A DNA stretch of 56,870 bases. Origin: Flammeovirgaceae bacterium (GTDB taxonomy: Bacteria > Bacteroidota > Bacteroidia > Cytophagales > Cyclobacteriaceae). Below the pieces are notes generated by a model. That model did no database searches. It was not told the DNA's origin and was given only the letters and a program-made list of their open reading frames with translations. The position numbers and the translations under genes were made by a program. The stretch lies in the NCBI GenBank assembly GCA_013204595.1, contig JABMNK010000093.1, positions 1 to 56,870 on the forward strand, written 5' to 3'. Each line of letters begins with the position of its first letter. Position 1 is the first letter of the stretch. This document shows positions 1 through 8,501 of this stretch, piece by piece.

Positions 1-51
1 AACAACTGTGAACTTAAACTCCTTATCGTACTTTTTTCTTTCTTCTGCCAT
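1..51 (-). CDS. IS3-family transposase OrfA, N-terminal fragment (cut by window edge)
   Basis: The minus strand reads ATG at 51-49 and then 16 more open codons to the window edge, giving MAEERKKYDKEFKFTVV. The motif KYDKEFK near the start is typical of the helix-turn-helix OrfA protein of IS3/IS911-type insertion sequences, which binds the element ends and is fused to OrfB by frameshifting. Only 17 residues are visible, so the family call rests on this motif alone. If it is right, the end of the element should lie between about 60 and 120, before the small lipoprotein gene at 205. No second terminal repeat can be seen in the window. Confidence 0.5.
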   Translation of the reverse strand, partial: MAEERKKYDKEFKFTVV

Positions 52-204
52 AAAACTTGAATTTAATCATTTTGGTTTTATAGCTTAACTCTAACTCCGG
101 TATTTTGACACATTCCACTTTTTAGATGCTTAAAAAATAATATTCAAAAATTTAGATAAAAATGATGAAATAAATATTATATTCGCGAAAATTTATAAAC
201 AATT

Positions 205-387
205 ATGAAAAATTTGATATACGTGTCTTTGATTGCATTATCAATTGGTTTAGTCGCTTGTGGCGGTAATCCCTCTAGCAGCACAGAAAGTGCTCCTGAA
301 GTTGAAACCATTGAGACTACTGCTGAAACCGTGACAATAACTACTGATACAACAACAGTAGCTATTGACTCAACAGAAGTAAATTAA
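205..387 (+). CDS. small Thr/Glu-rich lipoprotein
   Basis: This encodes 60 residues. A short signal peptide ends in the lipobox LVAC with the lipidated Cys at residue 19, followed by a Gly/Ser linker. The rest is a low-complexity tail rich in Thr, Glu, Val and Ser with no recognisable fold. It is probably a small membrane-anchored surface or periplasmic peptide of unknown function. A weak promoter-like TATATTCGC lies at 178-186, and a strong intrinsic terminator follows at 457-488, so it is likely a single-gene transcript. Confidence 0.6.
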   Translation: MKNLIYVSLIALSIGLVACGGNPSSSTESAPEVETIETTAETVTITTDTTTVAIDSTEVN

Positions 388-456
388 TCACCCCTCCTAC
401 ATTGGAATGACTTCCAGTTTTTGGTTGTGTTGTTAATGATTTTTAAGTAATAAAAT

Positions 457-488
457 AAAAAAGCCCTACCGCTGGTTGGGCTTTTTTT
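457..488 (+). terminator. intrinsic terminator after small lipoprotein
   Basis: The arms AAAAAAGCCC (457-466) and GGGCTTTTTT (478-487) pair around an 11-nt loop and run into a T-tract. This is a classic rho-independent terminator about 70 nt after the stop codon at 387. Confidence 0.85.
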
Positions 489-629
489 ATTGAATTTTAT
501 TTGCACGGAGACCTCTATTTAGCACTTACCAAAACAAGGATTTAAATCAGATAATCCAAAATTTATTGAAAATTTACTCCTATATGAATAAAAATATTAA
601 AAAAAAAGATAAAATCGCGTATATTAAAG

Positions 630-638
630 TAGCTTTGT
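630..638 (+). promoter_or_regulatory. Bacteroidota -7 promoter element
   Basis: TAGCTTTGT matches the Bacteroidota -7 consensus TAnnTTTGY exactly and lies 22 nt before the start codon of the lipoprotein gene at 661. No clear -33 TTG is visible at normal spacing. Confidence 0.6.
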
Positions 639-660
639 ACAAACAACAAACCAAAAACTA

Positions 661-1179
661 ATGAAAAATGTATTATACTTTTTGGCTGTAATTTTTACAG
701 TCATCGCTTGTCAACCAACAGAAAAAGCAGCAGCACCTGCTGTAGATCCGCTCGCCTTATTTAATGCAAACAAAGAAATCGCTCAGAAATTCGTGGCTTG
801 CTATACAGGTGACACTAATTTTGAATTATTCAGTTCAATGATTCACGACAGCATTACACATACTTCTCCTGTATATGGATATGGTAAAGGGGGTAAAGAG
901 CAAGTGTTAGCTCAAGGCGAATTCTACATGACCGGATTTCAAAACGTAACCTTTGAAGATGCCGTATGGCTTCCAGGAGTTGACAATGAAACCCTCATGG
1001 CCAACGGCGGTGTTCGTGTGTATGGAACTTGGAAAGGTGAGTCTATTGAAACAGGAAAATCATTCGCAGTAAGCGCATACCATTGGATGGAAATCAAAGA
1101 CGGTCAAATATTTGCTTCTGGAGATTTTTTCGATGCCACTGGCATGATGATGGCGGTCGCTGCAGATGCAGCTGAGTAG
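661..1179 (+). CDS. SnoaL/NTF2-like lipoprotein
   Basis: This encodes 172 residues. The signal peptide ends in the lipobox VIAC with Cys17, so the mature protein should be a lipid-anchored protein of the periplasm or outer membrane. Residues about 33-160 look like a single cone-shaped NTF2/SnoaL-like domain: an initial helix with AQKFVACYTG, a region with ITHTSPVYG, and C-terminal strands containing YHWMEIKDGQI. Members bind small molecules or act as simple isomerases or hydrolases, and the substrate cannot be read from the sequence. It has its own promoter element at 630-638 and terminator at 1246-1273. Confidence 0.7.
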   Translation: MKNVLYFLAVIFTVIACQPTEKAAAPAVDPLALFNANKEIAQKFVACYTGDTNFELFSSMIHDSITHTSPVYGYGKGGKEQVLAQGEFYMTGFQNVTFEDAVWLPGVDNETLMANGGVRVYGTWKGESIETGKSFAVSAYHWMEIKDGQIFASGDFFDATGMMMAVAADAAE

Positions 1180-1245
1180 TCGTTACATCTAATAAAAAAA
1201 ATTGACCGCCAAGCATTTAGTTAGGCGCCATTTCAAATACATATT

Positions 1246-1273
1246 AGCCCTGCCCAGCAGCAGGGCTTTTTTT
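1246..1273 (+). terminator. intrinsic terminator after SnoaL-like gene
   Basis: The arms AGCCCTG (1246-1252) and CAGGGCT (1261-1267) are perfect complements around an 8-nt loop and are followed by seven T residues. Confidence 0.9.
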
Positions 1274-1359
1274 ATCCTCATAGGTTCATGTGCCCTCATT
1301 CAAAATCATAGCCAAAAAAGCACCTAAATTTATTAACCTCAATGCCTTTAAACTCTAAG

Positions 1360-1413
1360 TTAGATTCATTAGATTCATTAGATTTATTATATCTATTAGA
1401 TTTATTAGATTTG
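1360..1413 (+). repeat. six in-register 9-bp tandem repeats in a promoter region
   Basis: Six consecutive 9-bp units run from 1360 to 1413: TTAGATTCA twice, then TTAGATTTA, TTATATCTA, TTAGATTTA and TTAGATTTG. There are no gaps between units. The last unit plus the next base forms a -7 promoter box, and the array ends 41 nt before the next gene. Confidence 0.85.
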
Positions 1414-1414
1414 T
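1406..1414 (+). promoter_or_regulatory. -7 promoter element built from the last 9-bp repeat
   Basis: TAGATTTGT matches TAnnTTTGY. It is made of the last eight bases of the final 9-bp repeat unit plus one base. It lies 40 nt before the start of the T9SS cargo gene at 1455. The earlier units carry TAGATTCA or TAGATTTA at the same register, so they are near-matches. Confidence 0.55.
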
Positions 1415-1454
1415 AAACTAACACAATATTTTACACTATAATCACAGATTAAAA

Positions 1455-4400
1455 ATGAAAATATTTCTCACCTTACTCCTCACCTTAAGTTTCGGCTTTG
1501 GTAGCTTCGCACAGGATATTGACTACTATGGTCCCCAACCTTTTGGAGAAGTCCTAAAAAGAAGTTTCGACAAAACATGGACACCTACGGCTATTTCAGC
1601 CATTGAAAATAGAAAGTATATGATCCTGTTGGATGCCGCCAAAGCCAATGCGGTCACCTTCAGCAGTGATGCTGATATTTCGACCTTATCGATGACGCCT
1701 ATCGCCAATTTGTACGCTTCTGGAGCTACTTATGGATCGATGCTCCGTAGTATCTTCCAGATGGTAGATCTCAACGCCCCTTTGGATAATTCTGCGAACG
1801 CCTTAAGTGGGTCCTATCAACTGAATTCATTTATCCACAGCTATTATGCCTTAGATGCCAATGACAACAATGCGGCCATTTTAAGTGATAGAGGGACTTA
1901 CTATATTGCTGCTACAGATAATACCGGGTATTTAGGACTTACTTTTAGCACCAATACCAGTGCGGTAACGATTACCGCGAGTAGTAAATATGAATACAAT
2001 GCGAGTACCTCAAGTTTCACTGACCTCACCTCTTGGACTGATAAATATTTAAAAATTAATGGCACCTCTCTAGAGTGGACAAGTACCTCATCAGATGCCT
2101 CTGCTTTCTTTTTGGCAGATCCCAATGATTTGATTGATCTTGAAATTGAAGCTGGTTCTGATTTTAACCCTGCATCCACCTCCTATCAGCCCAATGCCTG
2201 GGCTGCTTTTCCAGAAAGTATCAATCCGACCTCAACCGGTTTCTCAGATTTAAGTAAGGACCTTGATGATGCTTATCATGCACAATTAGATGCAACGACT
2301 GCTGCAGCTACCGCAGCTTCTAGCATACTCGACGAAATAGAAACTACGTTAACCAATGCCGGAGCAGAACTGAGGTATCCTAAAGCATTTTATTTAGCCT
2401 TGCGCGAAAATATGCTCTCCCATACCATTGCTTCCACAGACGTCTATGGTGCTACCTTAGGGGACCGCACCAATAAATATGTGTACTTCACCAATGCCAC
2501 GGATGACAATGGAGTACCCCATCCATTTTTAGTAACTGCGAGCTTTGCTGCTTCTACTCGACCCAATCAATTGATTGATGTCAGCAGACCTCCCGGAGAC
2601 GGTGCAGGCGGAGGATATGAAGAGCAATCAGTAACCCGAACTACCAAGGGAGCTTCTTATTTGATGAAAGTACCTCTCAAAAATTATGGTTTGATAGAAA
2701 CTTTGTTGGACAATGATTTGAGTACTTACGGAGATTTAGGAGAAGATGCAGGTGCAACTACCCAAACCGTATATAATTATGCCAGTCTAAGCTCAAATGG
2801 TGTAGCTGTGGATGGCGTTCCTATGTATCCTTCTTTAAACAATACCTTGCTCCATGCTTCAAATGCAGCAGAAATCACTCATGGCGGTATTCATGTAGGC
2901 CGAGGATTGGAATTGCACTACCATGCAGACGGTCATTCTTACAGTAAAAATGGAATCAACCTTTATAATTTAGCTGATTATGAAGGACGCAACCACCCAC
3001 CCCTCATTGGTATGGCCTATGACGGAGTAGCCTTGTTCGGAAGGTATGAAGAAAATTACGGTACGATGGAGGGATACAGTATCGCGTTGGACGAATACGG
3101 AGGACATGATCATGGTGATGATTTTGGCTTCCATTATCATGCACATACCCAAGAGGTAAGCAGCACAGGCAATAATGCTGTCACTTTTGATCAAAGATTT
3201 TTATTGGTCGGGGCTTGGAAGGGAAAAATAAATGATATTCCTGCATTCTTGGAGGTAAAAACAAATCAACTTGCGCCTGATGCAACGGATGCTAGATATG
3301 CTGGCGCCTCATACGATGCCGTCGAAACAAATAATTCAGCACCAACGATCTCAGCAGCAACTTTTTCAGTAGCCGATGGAGCCGCTGACGGTACACTGGT
3401 AGGAACAATCACAGCCAGTGATGTAGATGGTGATGCCCTCACGTATTCCATTACCAATGGCAATACCGGAGATGCCTTTGCCTTAGGAAGTTCAGATGGA
3501 AAATTGACCGTGGCCACAAGTGCTCAAGTAGCTTATGCGACCAATCCTAGCTTCAGTCTGACTGTTCAGGTTTCAGATGGTGCATTAAGTGCGAGTGCCG
3601 CCTTTACGGTGAGTATCTTAGAAGGAGATGATGAAACTACAGTTACAGAAATCACCTGGACACCCAATGTCTTAAATACCTTTGTTTTGGCAACCACTGC
3701 CACGGTAACAAACGGTGATGGTGCCGGTATAGATACTTATTTTAGAAACAGCGGTGTGGTAGTGAAAGATGATTCTTATTTTGCCGTAAATGGCGTGCAT
3801 CCTGCAAATCAAAATGATTATATAAGCTATTACCCCAAAAGCATCATCAAAGCGAGCTTAGCGTCAGATGAACTAGAATCAAGATGGCCCTATTATGGTG
3901 TTTCCAATACAGCAAATGCTTCAAAAGTCAACGGTGTCACCATAGATCATGAAATAGACATGGAGGGGCTAACCTTTGGTCCGGATGGCGGTGAAACCTT
4001 CATTTATGTTGGCGATGAGTACAATTATATCTATCAAATTGAGCTGGCAACTGGAGAAATTAAAAAACAATGGAACCTGGCTAATATCGGTATTAGCACA
4101 CCGACTGATAAGGGTATAGAGGCCATCACTTTTAACCCTGCCAATGGCTATTTTTATGTGGGTATTCAAGAAGATAAAGAAATACATGAAGTAAATCTTG
4201 CAATTGACGACTGTGTCAATCCCAGTACCTGTACCGTGACTAAGATCAATTCATTTTCGGTACTCAATTCACCTAGTGGATTATTTTATGATGCTACAGA
4301 ACAGGCCTTGCTCGTATTTTGTGGCACCGTTACCAATGGCGATCAATATTTATACGCATACACAACGGAGGGTGAGTTAACCTATGATATTACCATACCC

Positions 4401-5105
4401 GCTTCGGTAGGAATATCCAGAGGTGATGGTATTTTCATCGCAAATGACAAGGCTTATATATCCGATAGTCAAGGCCCTATGTGGGTGAGTGAGGGATCAA
4501 TGGGAGCCAATCTTTTTGAGGTTGAATGGAATGGGCTGGCATCACTCAACTCAGATGGAACCACCAATTCAGCACCAACGATCTCAGCAGCTGCTTTTTC
4601 CGTAGCTGATGGAGCTGCCGACGGCACACTGGTAGGTACGGTGACGGCTAGTGATTCAGATGGTGATGCACTTACCTATGCTATTAAAAGTGGCAATACA
4701 GGAGATGCTTTTTTGATCAGAAGCTCCGATGGGAAATTGACCGTAGCCAAAAGCACACAAGTGGCTTATGCCACCAATCCGACCTTCACCTTAAGTATTG
4801 AGGTCTCGGATGGGGTACTTACGGCATCTGCCAATATTACAGTGAATGTTACACCGGATGAGGAAGAGGTGACTTTAGGGCTCAACGAAAAGATCAATCT
4901 TTTTTATCCAAATCCCGCAACTGATCAGATTAACTTCAATGTCAATGATGTGGAACACGCAGTATTATATGAGTTATCAGGCAAGAAAATAATGTCGACC
5001 AAAAAAGCCAATATGGACATCAGCAGATTAGATAAAGGGATTTATTTATTGAAAATACAAGAAAAATCAGGGCAGATTTTTAGTTCTAAAATAATTAAAG
5101 AATAA
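1455..5105 (+). CDS. T9SS-exported YHYH/cadherin-like repeat protein
   Basis: This encodes 1216 residues. A Sec signal peptide (1-20) ends in FAQ. Residues 21-440 are a Ser/Thr/Ala-rich region not recognised. Residues about 440-570 carry a YHYH-type domain: HYH at 488-490, a GMAYDG segment and FHYHAH at 559-564. Two cadherin-like modules (about 626-724 and 1038-1137) share the core SAPTISAA..FSVADGAADGT and DxDGDALTY. Between them, residues 735-1030 look like a beta-propeller of the SdiA-regulated type (DMEGLTFGPDG from 836). The C-terminus (about 1142-1216) has YPNPA at 1151 and ends SSKIIKE, a type A T9SS sorting domain, so the protein should cross the outer membrane and be displayed or released. 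Its role is unknown; metal or polysaccharide binding by the His-rich domain is a guess. Confidence 0.85.
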   Translation: MKIFLTLLLTLSFGFGSFAQDIDYYGPQPFGEVLKRSFDKTWTPTAISAIENRKYMILLDAAKANAVTFSSDADISTLSMTPIANLYASGATYGSMLRSIFQMVDLNAPLDNSANALSGSYQLNSFIHSYYALDANDNNAAILSDRGTYYIAATDNTGYLGLTFSTNTSAVTITASSKYEYNASTSSFTDLTSWTDKYLKINGTSLEWTSTSSDASAFFLADPNDLIDLEIEAGSDFNPASTSYQPNAWAAFPESINPTSTGFSDLSKDLDDAYHAQLDATTAAATAASSILDEIETTLTNAGAELRYPKAFYLALRENMLSHTIASTDVYGATLGDRTNKYVYFTNATDDNGVPHPFLVTASFAASTRPNQLIDVSRPPGDGAGGGYEEQSVTRTTKGASYLMKVPLKNYGLIETLLDNDLSTYGDLGEDAGATTQTVYNYASLSSNGVAVDGVPMYPSLNNTLLHASNAAEITHGGIHVGRGLELHYHADGHSYSKNGINLYNLADYEGRNHPPLIGMAYDGVALFGRYEENYGTMEGYSIALDEYGGHDHGDDFGFHYHAHTQEVSSTGNNAVTFDQRFLLVGAWKGKINDIPAFLEVKTNQLAPDATDARYAGASYDAVETNNSAPTISAATFSVADGAADGTLVGTITASDVDGDALTYSITNGNTGDAFALGSSDGKLTVATSAQVAYATNPSFSLTVQVSDGALSASAAFTVSILEGDDETTVTEITWTPNVLNTFVLATTATVTNGDGAGIDTYFRNSGVVVKDDSYFAVNGVHPANQNDYISYYPKSIIKASLASDELESRWPYYGVSNTANASKVNGVTIDHEIDMEGLTFGPDGGETFIYVGDEYNYIYQIELATGEIKKQWNLANIGISTPTDKGIEAITFNPANGYFYVGIQEDKEIHEVNLAIDDCVNPSTCTVTKINSFSVLNSPSGLFYDATEQALLVFCGTVTNGDQYLYAYTTEGELTYDITIPASVGISRGDGIFIANDKAYISDSQGPMWVSEGSMGANLFEVEWNGLASLNSDGTTNSAPTISAAAFSVADGAADGTLVGTVTASDSDGDALTYAIKSGNTGDAFLIRSSDGKLTVAKSTQVAYATNPTFTLSIEVSDGVLTASANITVNVTPDEEEVTLGLNEKINLFYPNPATDQINFNVNDVEHAVLYELSGKKIMSTKKANMDISRLDKGIYLLKIQEKSGQIFSSKIIKE
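3333..3358 (+). repeat. cadherin-module direct repeat, copy 1
   Basis: A 26-bp stretch is identical to 4566-4591, and the two modules stay highly similar for about 280 bp afterwards. This is a within-gene duplication of a cadherin-like module. Confidence 0.85.
4566..4591 (+). repeat. cadherin-module direct repeat, copy 2
   Basis: This is the second exact copy of the 26-bp block at 3333-3358. It opens the second cadherin-like module of the T9SS cargo protein. Confidence 0.85.
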
Positions 5106-5178
5106 ATAAGAAAAATTATTTTAATAAAGGGAAAGAGGGACCGATTAATTGTATGAAAACGGACGGCTAAAGTAAATA

Positions 5179-5207
5179 AATCATCAAATAATAGACGGCT
5201 GATGATT
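5179..5207 (+). other. hairpin after the T9SS cargo gene
   Basis: The arms AATCATCA (5179-5186) and TGATGATT (5200-5207) pair around a 13-nt loop in the 199-bp gap before the phosphoesterase gene. There is no T-tract right after it, so it is either a weak terminator or an mRNA end-protecting structure. Confidence 0.35.
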
Positions 5208-5304
5208 CCTCCATACTTTTAACATCCTACTAGTCCCCTTTTTCATATTCATTGGCAGATTTTAAATGGATTTAAACTAATTTGAGAATGATTTACATCC
5301 TCAC

Positions 5305-6471
5305 ATGTTAAAATTTTTATCTGTCCTACTATTCCTCTTCGCTTTTTGTGCGCAAGCTCAAAGACTTGAAGTAAGAGGAATTGTATACGAAGACCTTAAT
5401 AAAAACGGCATTCAGGAGCCCGGGGAACTGGGCATTCCAAATGTGGTCGTATCAAATCAGATCAATACCGCTTTAACCAACCAAAATGGATTATTTAAAC
5501 TACCAAGCCATTCAGATCAGGAAATTATTTTTATTTCCCAACCTACTGGATATTCAGGTAACTATTTTCAACCAACGTCCGACCACCTTCAATTTCCATT
5601 GATAAAACACAGTAGCTCCTCCTCTTTCTCTTTTATCCATGCCTCTGATACCCACATAGATTCATTAAATCTCCCCAGAATGAACAGATTCCGAGAAATG
5701 GTTGATTCTATTGGTGTCAATTTTGTAATAATTACTGGAGATTTGATTCGAGATGCCTTAAGAGTATCCGAAATCACGGCAGCAAATTATTACTTGATGT
5801 ACCAAGCTGAAATGTCGAAATTCAACATTCCCGTATACAGCGTCCCTGGCAATCATGAGCTCTTTGGAATCGAAAGGGGCAAATCAATGGTGAGTGACCA
5901 ACATCCCCTTTACGGTAAAAAAATGTTTCAATATTTTCTGGGTCCAAATTATTATTCATTCAATTATGGGGGTATGCATTTTATCGCCTTGGATGGCGTC
6001 AATTACCAAGATCAGTGGTATTATGGTGGCATCGATGACGATCAATTAACTTGGCTAGGGCAAGATTTAAAACACGTTTCTGAAAAAACGCCAATCATTA
6101 CCTTCAATCACATCCCATTTGTATCCGCCGGATTTACTTTTCAGTCATTTGAACCTCAAGACTTTTACGGACCGCAATTGATGACACATCAGGATAAATT
6201 GGCGCACCGACACATTGTATACAATTTTGATGAGGTGCAACAACTACTAGATGATCGACCTTATCCACTTGCGTTGTCGGGTCATTATCACGCCGCTCAA
6301 GAAAACACAATTCAAGGCTCAGCTACCCTCTTCGCACAGACTGCTGCCATAACCCGACCTGATAGCTTTGACTACAACGGATTCAAGATGCGCTCAGGAT
6401 TTACCTTGTACCAAGTTAACAACGGGATCATTGTTCATCATGCATTTGTTCCCCTAAACTTACCGGACTGA
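5305..6471 (+). CDS. exported calcineurin-like metallophosphoesterase with SdrD-type B domain
   Basis: This encodes 388 residues. The signal peptide (about 1-19) ends in AQAQ. Residues about 22-85 form an SdrD B-like Ig module (RGIVYEDLNKNGIQEPGE, calcium-loop type). The catalytic domain follows with the full set of dimetal phosphoesterase ligands: D115 and H117 (DTH), D146 (GDLIRD), N183/H184 (GNHE), H269 (NHIP) and H327/H329 (GHYH). It should hydrolyse a phosphomonoester or phosphodiester outside the cytoplasm, but the substrate is not evident. It lies 57 bp before the DUF885 gene on the same strand. Confidence 0.85.
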   Translation: MLKFLSVLLFLFAFCAQAQRLEVRGIVYEDLNKNGIQEPGELGIPNVVVSNQINTALTNQNGLFKLPSHSDQEIIFISQPTGYSGNYFQPTSDHLQFPLIKHSSSSSFSFIHASDTHIDSLNLPRMNRFREMVDSIGVNFVIITGDLIRDALRVSEITAANYYLMYQAEMSKFNIPVYSVPGNHELFGIERGKSMVSDQHPLYGKKMFQYFLGPNYYSFNYGGMHFIALDGVNYQDQWYYGGIDDDQLTWLGQDLKHVSEKTPIITFNHIPFVSAGFTFQSFEPQDFYGPQLMTHQDKLAHRHIVYNFDEVQQLLDDRPYPLALSGHYHAAQENTIQGSATLFAQTAAITRPDSFDYNGFKMRSGFTLYQVNNGIIVHHAFVPLNLPD

Positions 6472-6528
6472 TTAACTACATGAAACTTAAATTAAATTGA
6501 TTCACAACATGAAGCCCTGTTATATCCT

Positions 6529-8343
6529 ATGAAAACTGGATTACCCATTTTTTTTATCTTCCTTATTTTCGCCTGCCAACCCAACAAGGCGATCCAGTCA
6601 AAAGATTCCCAAAAAGTCGATAGCTTGTTTGAATCCTATTATCAGTTCAAACAACAAATCAATCCGATTGAATCCACAAAAGCCGGATTTACCGCCTACA
6701 ATGATCACCTCAGCAACTATATATCCGATCCTTACCAACTGCAATTAATCAACAGCTACGAACAGTACCACAATGCTGCCAATTCAATCGATTCAACGGC
6801 GATTAGCCCAGCACAATGGCTTTCTCTTGCTGTTTTGAAATGGGACTGTCAGATCAAAAAAGAAGGGCTTACCAATCCCTTAGTCACTATAGCCTCCCCC
6901 ATGTATGACCTCCCTAGCTTTGAATTAATGCCCCTACTGCAAGTGCAGTCGCTTCATTTATACATGGCACAATTGGCTGCCGGTAAGAGTGTTCATCCTT
7001 TTCACAGCGTCAAGGATTATGAGAATTGGCTGCTTCGCCTAGACGATTATATGATCTTCTTGGACACATGTATGGCCAAGATGGAAATTGGCATTTCCAA
7101 GCAGGTGGTATTACCCAAAAGCCTCATCTCAAAAATGATCCCCCAATTAGATGAATTTATCTCCAACCCTGCTGAAAAACATCTGTTTTTCGAGCCCATA
7201 TATTTACTTCCTGACAGTATTCCAGCAGCTGATAGAGAGCAATTGACAGAAAAATATCGCTGGATGATTACTCATAAAATACAACCCAAATATCGAGAAC
7301 TTCAGGAATTTTTAATCCATGAATACCTCCCCATGGGTAGAGAAACGTCAGGGCTTAGCAACCTACCCTACGGTCTTGAAACCTACCAATATTTAATTCG
7401 ATTACACACCACCACACACCTTTCTATCGATCAAATTCATGCATTAGGCAAAAGCGAAGTCGCCCGTATATCAAAGGAAATGGAGCAAGCCAAAAATCAA
7501 ATCGGATTTAAAGGTGATCTGAAAAGTTTCTTTGAATTTATCCGAAATAGCCCAGATCAAATGCCTTTCATAGATCCCGATCAAGTTATAGCAAATTTTA
7601 ATTTGATTAAGACAAGAATCGATCAATCAATCAGTACTATTTTTGACTTACAACCTAAGGCTGATTTTGAAATAAGACGTACAGAAGCGTTTCGAGAAGC
7701 TTCTGCTAGTGCGGAATATGTGCCTGGAACCAAAGATGCCACTAGATCAGGCATCTTTTATGTCCCCATTCCTGATGTAACCCGATACAATAAGTATGCT
7801 GATGAGTCCTTATTTCTTCATGAAGCCGTACCTGGTCATCATTATCAGTTATCGTTACAACAAGAAAATCAACAACTCCCTGAATTTCTTCATCCAGAAA
7901 GCATGGGCGTCTTCGTTGAAGGCTGGGCCCTCTATGCGGAGTCGCTTGGCAAAGAGTTGGGTCTATACGAAGACCCTTTTCAGTACTTTGGCATGCTCAG
8001 TATGGAAATGCATCGCGCGATTAGATTGGTCGTTGATACCGGCATTCACGGCAAGGGCTGGACCCGCGAACAAGCCATTCGATATTCTCTTGATCATGAA
8101 GCCGCCGCTGAGCCCGACATCATTGCCGAGATAGAACGCTATATAGCCACCCCAGGTCAGGCATTATCGTACAAAATAGGGCAACTAAAAATTCGACAAT
8201 TAAGAACAAAAGCAGAAGCGGCATTGGGGGATCAATTTGACATCAAGGAATACCACAATCAGGTACTAAATTCGGGTAGTTTACCTTTAGTTGTACTCGA
8301 GAACAAAATTAATTCTTGGATTAAAGCGATAATGAGTAATTAA
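6529..8343 (+). CDS. DUF885 family lipoprotein, putative metallopeptidase
   Basis: This encodes 604 residues. A short signal peptide has the lipobox IFAC with Cys16. The family signature HEAVPGHH starts at residue 431, and EGWALYAES follows at about 464. These hold the predicted zinc ligands (two His and a downstream Glu) and the catalytic Glu of the gluzincin-like DUF885 family. The length is normal for DUF885. Membrane-anchored DUF885 proteins are assumed to be exported peptidases, and few have been tested. Its neighbours are other exported hydrolases. Confidence 0.8.
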   Translation: MKTGLPIFFIFLIFACQPNKAIQSKDSQKVDSLFESYYQFKQQINPIESTKAGFTAYNDHLSNYISDPYQLQLINSYEQYHNAANSIDSTAISPAQWLSLAVLKWDCQIKKEGLTNPLVTIASPMYDLPSFELMPLLQVQSLHLYMAQLAAGKSVHPFHSVKDYENWLLRLDDYMIFLDTCMAKMEIGISKQVVLPKSLISKMIPQLDEFISNPAEKHLFFEPIYLLPDSIPAADREQLTEKYRWMITHKIQPKYRELQEFLIHEYLPMGRETSGLSNLPYGLETYQYLIRLHTTTHLSIDQIHALGKSEVARISKEMEQAKNQIGFKGDLKSFFEFIRNSPDQMPFIDPDQVIANFNLIKTRIDQSISTIFDLQPKADFEIRRTEAFREASASAEYVPGTKDATRSGIFYVPIPDVTRYNKYADESLFLHEAVPGHHYQLSLQQENQQLPEFLHPESMGVFVEGWALYAESLGKELGLYEDPFQYFGMLSMEMHRAIRLVVDTGIHGKGWTREQAIRYSLDHEAAAEPDIIAEIERYIATPGQALSYKIGQLKIRQLRTKAEAALGDQFDIKEYHNQVLNSGSLPLVVLENKINSWIKAIMSN

Positions 8344-8501
8344 GAATTAATTGTCGTCACTACCTATCTTTTAAAGTCCCACAAATACCTAATAATTCAG
8401 TATTTATTAAATAAATTTAAAGAGGTTAATCTTTTTAAAGACCAATCGTTGATTGTATCAGCTATCTAAAATAAAATAAGCGCCCATAACTTAATCAGAA
8501 A

